NCBI GenBank assembly: GCA_001871235.1
Contig: MNUV01000046.1
Span: 1 to 15,380 of the forward strand
From: Candidatus Falkowbacteria bacterium CG1_02_41_21
Lineage (GTDB): Bacteria > Patescibacteriota > Patescibacteriia > Patescibacteriales > UBA12465
Reading direction: 5' to 3'
Length of the DNA: 15,380 nt
In this document: piece by piece, positions 1-5,318 of the stretch
Position numbering within the stretch: position 1 is the stretch's first letter
Layout of the letters: each line of letters starts with the position of its first letter
Translations under genes and position numbers: made by a program
The notes under the pieces: model-generated
Databases searched by the model: none
What the model was told of the DNA's origin: nothing
The model's input: the letters and a program-made list of their open reading frames with translations, nothing else

Positions 1-245
1 ATTTACTAGAGTGAAACGCCCACAGACCAACGGCAAAGCCGAAAGAGTTATCCAAACTATCATGAGAGAGTGGTGTCGGATCAATGAATTTAAAAATCAC
101 GAAGAAAGAAGAGGATCATTACAAAGATATGTGGCTCGCTATAATTATGAGAGGGCTCATTCAGCTCTAAATGGCTTAACCCCCATTCAGAGGATCACCA
201 ATTACTTTGCCAGCCAAAGTGTATACAACGCTTGACTTATTAACA
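1..245 (+). mobile_element. Right end of an IS481-like insertion sequence (boundary tentative)
   Basis: The transposase gene runs to 235, and the right terminal inverted repeat should lie close behind it. The stretch 220-245 ends in TTAACA, which fits the TGT...ACA termini common in this family. The left end is outside the window, so the repeat cannot be matched and the boundary is a guess. Confidence 0.35.
2..235 (+). CDS. IS481-family transposase, C-terminal part (cut by window edge)
   Basis: The frame is open from the first bases of the window, so this is the 3' end of a longer gene and the GTG at 11 is not a real start. It encodes the end of a DDE integrase-core (rve) transposase. The motif RPQTNGKAER near the start carries the third catalytic acidic residue (the Glu of KAER). 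It is followed by the typical tail MREWCRINEF, then YNYERAHSALNGLTPIQRI, as in IS481-type enzymes, where the tail reads roughly YNxxRPHSAL-G-PPxxR. The protein would cut and join transposon ends. It ends at a TGA about 110 bases before aspS. Whether the full copy is intact cannot be judged, because the N-terminal HTH and the first two catalytic Asp residues lie outside the window. An IS3-like rve protein is a less likely alternative. Confidence 0.8.
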   Translation, partial: FTRVKRPQTNGKAERVIQTIMREWCRINEFKNHEERRGSLQRYVARYNYERAHSALNGLTPIQRITNYFASQSVYNA

Positions 246-294
246 CCATAAATTGACAAAGCAATGAGCCTGTGCTTTTATATTTCTATAATTA

Positions 295-303
295 TGCTAT
301 AAT
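295..303 (+). promoter_or_regulatory. Extended -10 promoter of aspS
   Basis: TGCTATAAT at 295-303 is a perfect extended -10 (TGn followed by TATAAT). The expected start site near 310 gives a leader of about 35 bases before the aspS ATG. No good -35 sits 16-18 bases upstream, and the nearby TTGACA at 253-258 is 39 bases away. A second TATAAT at 287-292 also lacks a -35. Confidence 0.6.
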
Positions 304-344
304 ACTGTAAAATAGTGCTTTAAATTAAAAATTATCATGATTTT

Positions 345-2174
345 ATGCTCAGAACTCATAACTGTGGAGAATTAAATGCAAATAACTTAACTCATTCTGT
401 GGTTTTGACCGGTTGGGTTAATAGTTACCGTGACTTAGGCGGTCTTATTTTTATTGACTTAAGAGATCGATATGGCTTAACTCAAGTTAGGTTTGATTGC
501 AATAACGGAAGTCAGACAATAGCCGATGTTTTACGAGATGTTAAGAACGAATGGGTTCTTCAGATTGTTGGCGAAGTTGTGGCTCGCCCCAAAGAGATGA
601 TTAATAAGGAGATGGCAACAGGGGAGATTGAAATTGAAATAACTAAAATAAATGTTCTAAATAAAAGCCTACTTTTACCCTTTGAACTTAATGACGAAAA
701 GAATGGCGAGGCCAATGAAGCATTGCGTTTGCAGTATAGATTTTTAGATTTGAGACGACCTAAGTTGCAAAAAATGTTAAAAACTAAGGATGAAATTATA
801 ACTTATGTTCGGGATTATTTTCATAAATTAGATTTTTGGGAAATTCAAACTCCGATTTTAGCAAATTCTTCGCCGGAAGGTGCCCGTGATTTTATTATCC
901 CATCTCGTTTATATCCGGGTAAATTTTATGCTTTGCCTCAGGCCCCGCAACAGTTTAAACAATTATTAATGGTCGGCGGTATTGATAAATATTTCCAAAT
1001 TGCTCCTTGTTTTAGAGACGAAGATCCTCGGATGGATCGGCATTATGGAGAGTTTTACCAAATTGACATGGAAATGAGTTTTGTGGAGCAGGATGATATT
1101 TTCCAGGTGATGGAACCACTAATGTTGGAATTGACTAAAAAATTCAGTGAAAAGAAAATAATTAATCTTTTGCCCCATGAAATATTTCCCCAAATTTCTT
1201 GGCATGATGCCTTAAATCGTTTTGGCTCAGATAAGCCAGATTTAAGGTTTGAGATGGAAATCAAGGATATCTCTGAAATAGTCCAGAATAGCGATTTCTC
1301 GGTCTTTAAAGGCCAAATAGAGGGCGGTGGCTGCGTTAAGGCCTTAGGTGTTAAGGGCGGGGCAGTTTTTACCAGAAAAGAAATAGATTTCGTGATAGAA
1401 GAGGCCAAAAAGAGAGGAGCAAATGGTCTGTCCTATATAGTTTTGAAGGAAGATAAAATTCAATCTTCTTTAACCAAATTTCTGGGTGATGATATCATTT
1501 CTAAAATAGTGGCGGAATGCTCAGCTGGTCAGGGTGATATTATTTTTATTGTTTCGGACAAATGGAAATTGACTTGCGACATTTTAGGTTATCTGAGAAA
1601 TTATTTTGGGGAAAAATTAGGTCTTAAAAATAACGGTTTGGCCGCTTTTGCCTGGATTGTTGATTTCCCCATGTATGAATATTCAGAAATAGAAGAGGGT
1701 CGGATTGATTTTGCTCACAATCCTTTTTCAATGCCTCAGGGAGGAATGGAAACTTTAAAAAGCAAAGAGCCACTTTCCATTTTAGCTTATCAGTTTGATT
1801 TAGTTTTGAATGGATTTGAAGTTTCTTCTGGCGCCATTAGAAATCATAATCCGGAAATTATGTATGAAGCTTTTAAGTTGGCCGGTTATTCCAAGGAAGA
1901 AGTTAATAAAAATTTTAGTGCCATGATTAATGCTTTTTCTTTCGGCGCCCCGCCTCATGGAGGTAATGCCCCGGGATTAGATCGATTAATTATGGTTTTG
2001 AATGATTGGAATTCTATTCGTGATATTTATGCCTTTCCTAAGGATAGCCAGGGTAAGGATTTAATGAGCGGATCACCCTGCGAAATCAGCGATTCCCAGT
2101 TAAATGATTTGTCTATAAACATCAAGAAAAAATCTAGGGAAGAATTACTTAAAGAAATGTCCGATAAAATATAA
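345..2174 (+). CDS. aspS: Aspartyl-tRNA synthetase
   Basis: Class II aminoacyl-tRNA synthetase that charges tRNA(Asp) with aspartate in the cytoplasm. Its 609 residues have the full bacterial layout. An OB-fold anticodon-binding domain (about 1-105) starts MLRTHNCGEL and contains GWVNSYRDLGG. The catalytic core carries motif 1 (about 158-172), SSPEGARDF (175-183), LPQAPQQFKQLLM (198-210), motif 2 FRDEDPRMDR (223-232) and motif 3 GLDRL (544-548). An inserted GAD domain spans about 300-425. Motif 2 is one residue longer than in E. coli (DRHYGEF against DRQPEF), a form I recall from alphaproteobacterial-type enzymes. The Leu in RDLGG occupies the position where discriminating AspRS has Leu and non-discriminating enzymes have His, suggesting a tRNA(Asp)-specific enzyme (inference). 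The ATG at 345 matches the conserved N-terminus. No Shine-Dalgarno is visible. It is monocistronic, between its own promoter and a terminator. Confidence 0.97.
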   Translation: MLRTHNCGELNANNLTHSVVLTGWVNSYRDLGGLIFIDLRDRYGLTQVRFDCNNGSQTIADVLRDVKNEWVLQIVGEVVARPKEMINKEMATGEIEIEITKINVLNKSLLLPFELNDEKNGEANEALRLQYRFLDLRRPKLQKMLKTKDEIITYVRDYFHKLDFWEIQTPILANSSPEGARDFIIPSRLYPGKFYALPQAPQQFKQLLMVGGIDKYFQIAPCFRDEDPRMDRHYGEFYQIDMEMSFVEQDDIFQVMEPLMLELTKKFSEKKIINLLPHEIFPQISWHDALNRFGSDKPDLRFEMEIKDISEIVQNSDFSVFKGQIEGGGCVKALGVKGGAVFTRKEIDFVIEEAKKRGANGLSYIVLKEDKIQSSLTKFLGDDIISKIVAECSAGQGDIIFIVSDKWKLTCDILGYLRNYFGEKLGLKNNGLAAFAWIVDFPMYEYSEIEEGRIDFAHNPFSMPQGGMETLKSKEPLSILAYQFDLVLNGFEVSSGAIRNHNPEIMYEAFKLAGYSKEEVNKNFSAMINAFSFGAPPHGGNAPGLDRLIMVLNDWNSIRDIYAFPKDSQGKDLMSGSPCEISDSQLNDLSINIKKKSREELLKEMSDKI

Positions 2175-2198
2175 ATATAAAAAATTTAGTCATACTTT

Positions 2199-2226
2199 AA
2201 ACAGGTCTTTAAAACGGCCTGTTTTT
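2199..2226 (+). terminator. Rho-independent terminator of aspS
   Basis: AAACAGGTC (2199-2207) pairs with GGCCTGTTT (2216-2224), with one T-G wobble and an 8-base loop, followed by a T-rich run. It lies 25 bases after the aspS stop and separates that gene from the toxin-antitoxin module. Confidence 0.85.
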
Positions 2227-2242
2227 GTTTAAAACAGGGCTA

Positions 2243-2270
2243 TTGACTTTTATATCTAATTAGATATAAT
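2243..2270 (+). promoter_or_regulatory. Sigma70-type promoter of toxin-antitoxin module 1
   Basis: TTGACT (2243-2248), a 16-base spacer and TATAAT (2265-2270) form a near-consensus promoter. The start site is expected near 2277, giving a leader of about 29 bases to the ATG at 2306. The spacer and most of the -10 lie inside a perfect palindrome. Confidence 0.75.
2250..2269. promoter_or_regulatory. 20-bp palindromic operator of module 1
   Basis: A perfect 20-bp palindrome, with half-site TATATCTAA (core 2251-2259) mirrored at 2260-2268 plus one more T-A pair outside. It fills the spacer and overlaps the -10 box, where a bound dimer would block RNA polymerase. The natural ligand is the HTH antitoxin encoded at 2694-3104, as toxin-antitoxin operons are usually autorepressed. 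That link is inferred. The palindrome is AT-rich, but a 20-base perfect match is unlikely to be accidental in this position. Confidence 0.65.
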
Positions 2271-2305
2271 AGTTATGGTAGTTATAAATTTAACGTTTTT
2301 TATAT

Positions 2306-2710
2306 ATGGAGGTCGTCTATTATTTTGATAATGATTTGAATTTATGCCCGGTTAAAAAATATTTAGAGCTGAAAGATCTTAACCCGGATAGAAAATTAAG
2401 AATTTTAGCCGAATTAGATCAAAAAATAGAATATGTTAGGCAAAATGATGGCCGACCAATGCCGCCCATCTCAGAGCCTCTTCATAATTATAGCTTTTTT
2501 GAAATAAAAACCAGAAAAGACAGAAATATTGTGATTAGAGTTTTGTATTTTCGCTATAAAAGTCAGATTGTTTTACTTAATGCTTTTGAAAAGCCGGATA
2601 ACTATAATACTACTAAAGAGAAAAAAATAATTGAAAAATATTACAATCTAACTAATCAATATTATAACCAATTTAAATTAAGCCCCAAAAATTATGAAAA
2701 ATATCAGTAA
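2306..2710 (+). CDS. HigB/RelE-like toxin (phage Gp49-like family)
   Basis: A 134-residue protein resembling the Gp49-like/HigB branch of the RelE superfamily (PF05973), whose members are typically ribosome-dependent mRNA endonucleases. Supporting features are the order PVKKYLELK near the N-terminus, a helical stretch with LRILAELDQKIEYV (31-44), then the beta-strand core FFEIKTR (64-70), IRVLYF (77-82) and IVLLNAFEKP (88-97), which matches the family pattern of L-E-R, yRvly and vlLhaF-K. A charged C-terminal helix follows. The ATG at 2306 lies about 29 bases after the predicted transcription start; no Shine-Dalgarno precedes it. Its last 17 bases overlap the HTH gene, so the two are probably translationally coupled. 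The toxin-first order is typical of higBA. Catalytic residues cannot be assigned by eye, and activity is inferred. Confidence 0.75.
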   Translation: MEVVYYFDNDLNLCPVKKYLELKDLNPDRKLRILAELDQKIEYVRQNDGRPMPPISEPLHNYSFFEIKTRKDRNIVIRVLYFRYKSQIVLLNAFEKPDNYNTTKEKKIIEKYYNLTNQYYNQFKLSPKNYEKYQ

Positions 2711-3104
2711 GAAGAAATTAACAATAGATTCTATGGCTGAAGCCCGAGCCGATAAGAAATTTTTATCTTATTCTCAGGACGCGGCAACTAGAATAAAATT
2801 AGGAATTGAAATATATAATACTAGAACATCTCAGGGTATGAGCCAGCAGAAATTAGCTCGGATTACTAAAACTACTCAAAAAATGATTTCTAATATTGAG
2901 AGCGGCAGTGTGGATATTCGCTTTAATACCTTGAATAAAATCAAGGTTGCCCTTAATTTTCAGGTCGCCAATTGGTCTAGAATTTATAACTTTGCCGTAC
3001 CCGTTAAATTTTATTGGGTCGGTGCCAGTGTTAACAAAAAAGATAATACAAATATAAATAAAAAAACATCATTCGTTGTTAGTACCGAAATTTCGTTAAA
3101 CTAA
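2694..3104 (+). CDS. HigA-like XRE-family antitoxin with C-terminal extension
   Basis: A 136-residue helix-turn-helix protein, the likely antitoxin and autorepressor of the upstream toxin. The XRE/Cro fold spans about 34-90: RTSQGMSQQKLARITKTTQK includes the first two HTH helices, followed by MISNIESG, a classic recognition-helix end, and FNTLNKIKVALNF. A charged N-terminal segment (1-33) probably helps bind toxin. Unlike a minimal HigA, the protein continues for about 45 residues. That tail has two hydrophobic strand-like patches, VPVKFYWVGA (102-111) and TSFVVSTEISL (125-135), joined by a polar Lys/Asn linker. This recalls the chaperone-addiction tail of tripartite TA-chaperone systems (inference). 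It overlaps the toxin by 17 bases and stops 6 bases before the next gene. Likely operator: the palindrome at 2250-2269. Confidence 0.78.
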   Translation: MKNISKKKLTIDSMAEARADKKFLSYSQDAATRIKLGIEIYNTRTSQGMSQQKLARITKTTQKMISNIESGSVDIRFNTLNKIKVALNFQVANWSRIYNFAVPVKFYWVGASVNKKDNTNINKKTSFVVSTEISLN

Positions 3105-3110
3105 AATTAT

Positions 3111-3563
3111 ATGAAGCACATTTGGTCCATTATTTGTCAAAAATCATCAATTGATTTTGAAAATAATCTTCTCAGCCTGTTTAATTGCGTGGAAGAAATG
3201 AATTTAGTAGTTGATAAAGATAAGGTCTCTAGCCGAGAGAAGATGCTTATACCGGCTGAATTTCAGCTGATAAGTTTTTGGGTTGTTGAAGATTCATCTC
3301 GGGATAATAATCTAGAGATAAAAGGAGAATTAATTGATCCTGATAATAAAATTTTGAATACTTTTAATAATTCATTTACTATTAAAAGCGGAGCATCTAG
3401 ATTTAGAAATAGAACTAATATCCAAGGGCTTCCGATTACTAAAGCTGGCCGGTATTATTTAAAGGTCTGGCAAAAAAATAACAGTAAAGCAGATTTTAAA
3501 TTAGTGGCCGAATTACCGATTGATATTAAAATTAATTATCAGCTTTTAAAAGTTTCCAAATAA
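3111..3563 (+). CDS. Small beta-rich protein, third gene of module 1 (DUF6941-like)
   Basis: A 150-residue protein with no signal peptide or membrane segment, so probably cytoplasmic. The pattern is beta-strand rich: IWSIICQKSSID then LLSLFNCVEEM (20-30), FQLISFWVVED (51-61), LEIKGELIDPDNKIL (68-82), then a basic patch FRNRTNIQGLPI (98-109) and GRYYLKVW (113-120) with a closing LPIDIKI. This order resembles DUF6941-type beta-sandwich proteins (N-terminal LSLFNIF-like motif and C-terminal GxYxxxV strand), by memory only. It does not look like SecB. It starts 6 bases after the antitoxin stop and is followed by a terminator, so it belongs to the toxin-antitoxin transcript. A role as chaperone, modulator or sensor of the antitoxin is a hypothesis; it could also be an unrelated passenger. 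Confidence 0.6.
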   Translation: MKHIWSIICQKSSIDFENNLLSLFNCVEEMNLVVDKDKVSSREKMLIPAEFQLISFWVVEDSSRDNNLEIKGELIDPDNKILNTFNNSFTIKSGASRFRNRTNIQGLPITKAGRYYLKVWQKNNSKADFKLVAELPIDIKINYQLLKVSK

Positions 3564-3582
3564 AAACTAAAAACATGAAGAT

Positions 3583-3611
3583 AAAAGCCCGGTATTAGAT
3601 GCCGGGTTTTT
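3583..3611 (+). terminator. Rho-independent terminator closing module 1
   Basis: The core CCCGG (3588-3592) pairs with CCGGG (3602-3606). Flanking A residues pair with the T-run to extend the stem across 3583-3594 and 3600-3611, with the loop TTAGA. It lies 20 bases after the third gene's stop and ends the three-gene unit. Confidence 0.85.
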
Positions 3612-3645
3612 AGTGGCTTAAGATCTATTTTTCTTTGATTTGTTT

Positions 3646-3688
3646 AATGTCTAAAATATCAACATTGAGAGTTTGACTTTTAGACATT
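3646..3688. promoter_or_regulatory. Inverted-repeat operator of module 2
   Basis: AATGTCTAAAA (3646-3656) is repeated as its exact reverse complement TTTTAGACATT (3678-3688), with 21 bases between, so the centres are 32 bp (about three helical turns) apart. The right arm starts at the last base of the -35 box and runs into the spacer. It is a likely binding site for the HTH-Panacea protein encoded just downstream, giving autorepression. Binding is inferred from position only. Confidence 0.6.
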
Positions 3689-3701
3689 GGAAGAGTATAA
3701 T
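3673..3701 (+). promoter_or_regulatory. Sigma70-type promoter of module 2
   Basis: TTGACT (3673-3678), exactly 17 bases, then TATAAT (3696-3701). The start site is expected near 3708, leaving a leader of about 23 bases before the ATG at 3731. It is one of the best promoter matches in the window. Confidence 0.8.
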
Positions 3702-3730
3702 TGGTTTATAACGATAAATAATATAAAAAT

Positions 3731-4414
3731 ATGGCTAATGAATATTACAAATTGATAAAAAGTTTAAGATTGGAGAAAGGTTTGTCTCAAGAAGAAATCT
3801 CCCAGAGATTAGGGCTTTCCCGGTCGTCTTATATCGTCTTTGAAAAAGGTAAGAATGAACTTAATCTGTCTCAGGCCGCTAAAATAGCGGATATTTTTGG
3901 TATTACCTTGGAACAAGTTGAAAGTGGTATAAAACCCAATTATGAAAAGTACCAGCAAATGATTTTGGCCTATTTGCGCGAAGCCGTCTCTGGAGATGGC
4001 AGTGTTCTCAAAACGAAACTGGCTAAAATGCTCTACTTGGCCGACTTTGCTTGGTTCTATGAATATCTGCAAAGTATGAGTGGGATGCAGTACCGTCGAA
4101 TTAAGTATGGTCCGGTACCGGATATGTATTTTAGGGCCATAGATGAGCTGGAAGAGTCCGGAAAAATATCTATTAATCGCAAAAACGATTTGATTTTGAT
4201 TTCTGAAAACAGGGGATCAAGCCATCAGCCGCTGGCCGAGTTATCTAAGGAGGAGCTGGGGTTGATTAAGGCTATTGCCAAAAAATGGAAAGATAAAAAG
4301 ACCGGCGAGATAGTTGATTTCACGCATAATCAAGTGCCGTATAAGATTTGTCAGCCGGACGAGATTATCCCTTACGAATTAATTACTCAACAAGATCCTG
4401 GCTATGTTTATTAG
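3731..4414 (+). CDS. HTH-Panacea domain antitoxin (DUF4065/SocA-like)
   Basis: A 227-residue two-domain protein. Residues 4-63 form an XRE helix-turn-helix (LRLEKGLSQEEISQRLGLSR, then YIVFEKGKNELNLSQAAKIADIFGI). Residues about 94-205 form a Panacea domain (PF13274, formerly DUF4065), recognisable by KLAKMLYLADFAWFY (96-110), YRRIKYGPVPDMYF (121-134) and a helix ending in the ISINRKND wing. Panacea domains neutralise many unrelated small toxins; SocA, a member, acts as a proteolytic adaptor for its toxin SocB. The HTH probably makes this protein the repressor of its own promoter through the inverted repeat upstream. The antitoxin comes first, and its last 11 bases overlap the following small gene, which is the usual arrangement of PanAT pairs. 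Which toxin fold it neutralises is inferred from that neighbour. Confidence 0.85.
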   Translation: MANEYYKLIKSLRLEKGLSQEEISQRLGLSRSSYIVFEKGKNELNLSQAAKIADIFGITLEQVESGIKPNYEKYQQMILAYLREAVSGDGSVLKTKLAKMLYLADFAWFYEYLQSMSGMQYRRIKYGPVPDMYFRAIDELEESGKISINRKNDLILISENRGSSHQPLAELSKEELGLIKAIAKKWKDKKTGEIVDFTHNQVPYKICQPDEIIPYELITQQDPGYVY

Positions 4415-4796
4415 ATACTCGGTGATAATTAAACCATTTGCCGAGCGTCATTATTTAAAAAACTTCAGTAAGAAATATAACAGAGCTTGGGCCATAACTT
4501 GGCGGGCAGTTTGTGAAGAACTGCAGCGTTTTGATTCTCTTTTAGAAACTTCAATTGCTGAAGTGATAGCAAAAAATAATAGTATCAAAATCGCCAAGAT
4601 TGAATTCCGGGTAGCCGGTACTAAAGAATCAAGAAAGTCATCCGGTAACAGGTGCATCGTGGCGGTTCATCAAGCCACTAATTCGGTCAATGTCTTGTTT
4701 ATTTATCATAAAAATGATTTGGGCCATGGGAATGAAACGGCTCAGTGGAAACAGGCGATTAAAGATAATTATCCCGATTATTGTAGCTTGTTGTAA
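4404..4796 (+). CDS. Small RelE-like toxin candidate paired with the Panacea antitoxin
   Basis: A 130-residue soluble protein with no signal or membrane segment. It begins with a strand (YSVIIKPFAERHYLKNFSKK), continues with a helical segment (about 25-55), and has a beta-rich second half: KIAKIEFRVAGTKESRKSSG (53-72), RCIVAVHQ, VNVLFIYHKND and a final QWKQAIKDNYPDY. The order of N-terminal strand, helices and then an R-I-V-x-V / VxVLxIYxK sheet resembles RelE/ParE-type toxins, but I cannot place catalytic residues. The start overlaps the antitoxin by 11 bases, suggesting coupled translation from the module 2 promoter. The assignment rests mainly on partnership with a Panacea protein plus fold resemblance. 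A conserved hypothetical of another function remains possible. Confidence 0.6.
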   Translation: MFIRYSVIIKPFAERHYLKNFSKKYNRAWAITWRAVCEELQRFDSLLETSIAEVIAKNNSIKIAKIEFRVAGTKESRKSSGNRCIVAVHQATNSVNVLFIYHKNDLGHGNETAQWKQAIKDNYPDYCSLL

Positions 4797-4848
4797 CGGT
4801 AAAATTCTGGAAATTTATCCCCAGTTATGATATATTAAGTAATATCAA

Positions 4849-4854
4849 TATAAT
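4849..4854 (+). promoter_or_regulatory. Possible -10 box for the 4872-8577 run
   Basis: TATAAT at 4849-4854 lies 17 bases before the next start codon, in an AT-rich gap after the module 2 toxin. The -35 position (TATGAT at 4826-4831) is poor, so this is tentative. No hairpin terminator was found between 4797 and 4871, so read-through from module 2 is possible. Confidence 0.35.
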
Positions 4855-4871
4855 TCAGTAATTTTTATATT

Positions 4872-5318
4872 ATGATTAAGAAAAAAACCGTAGTTGTGGC
4901 TGTTTCCGGCTATTTTAACCCGCTTCATGTTGGTCATTTGGAGATGATTGAGAAGTCGCGTAAGTTGGGGGACAAGCTGGTGGCCATTGTTAATAACGAT
5001 CATCAAGTTAAATTAAAGGGCTCCGTGCCTTTTATGAGCCAAGCCGATAGATTGAAAATAGTTTCAGCCTTGAAATATGTGGACGAAGTTTTTTTGTCGA
5101 TTGACCGCGACGCTACAGTTTGCAAATCACTGGCTAAAGTGAAGCCGAATATCTTTGCCAACGGCGGTGACCGCAAAAGCTTGAATGACGTGCCGGAATT
5201 TGGAGTTTGTTCCAAATTGGGAATCAAGATGGTTGATGGTTTGGGTAAAAAAATTAGAGCTAGTTCTAAATTAATTGCGGAAGCTGCCGCTAAAAAAGCT
5301 AAATTATGTTCAAAATAA
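4872..5318 (+). CDS. Cytidylyltransferase-like nucleotidyltransferase
   Basis: A 148-residue Rossmann-like nucleotidyltransferase of the HIGH superfamily (TagD/RfaE-domain II type). It transfers a CMP or AMP group from CTP or ATP to a phosphorylated small molecule such as glycerol-3-phosphate or a sugar phosphate. The nucleotide-binding signature GYFNPLHVGHLEM starts at residue 13, with HxGH as HVGH (19-22). Then come LGDKLVAIVNND (32-43), a helix with ADRLKIVSALKYVDEV (58-73), FANGGDR (95-101) and the C-terminal RASS (129-132), where this superfamily has its ISSS-like phosphate-binding loop. Its length matches single-domain members. The gene overlaps MltG by 13 bases. Its substrate cannot be told from the sequence; a role in cell-envelope precursors would fit the neighbour. 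Confidence 0.85.
   Translation: MIKKKTVVVAVSGYFNPLHVGHLEMIEKSRKLGDKLVAIVNNDHQVKLKGSVPFMSQADRLKIVSALKYVDEVFLSIDRDATVCKSLAKVKPNIFANGGDRKSLNDVPEFGVCSKLGIKMVDGLGKKIRASSKLIAEAAAKKAKLCSK

Noticed and set aside
253..258. TTGACA as the -35 of the aspS promoter
   Set aside because: It is 39 bases from the extended -10 at 298 and 28 bases from the other TATAAT, too far for either.
3111..3563. Calling the third gene of module 1 a SecB chaperone
   Set aside because: Its motifs do not resemble SecB; only the gene order does.
3646..3688. Inverted repeat as attC site, terminator or CRISPR repeat
   Set aside because: It has no T-run after it, no repeat array, and lies on a promoter, so an operator explains it best.
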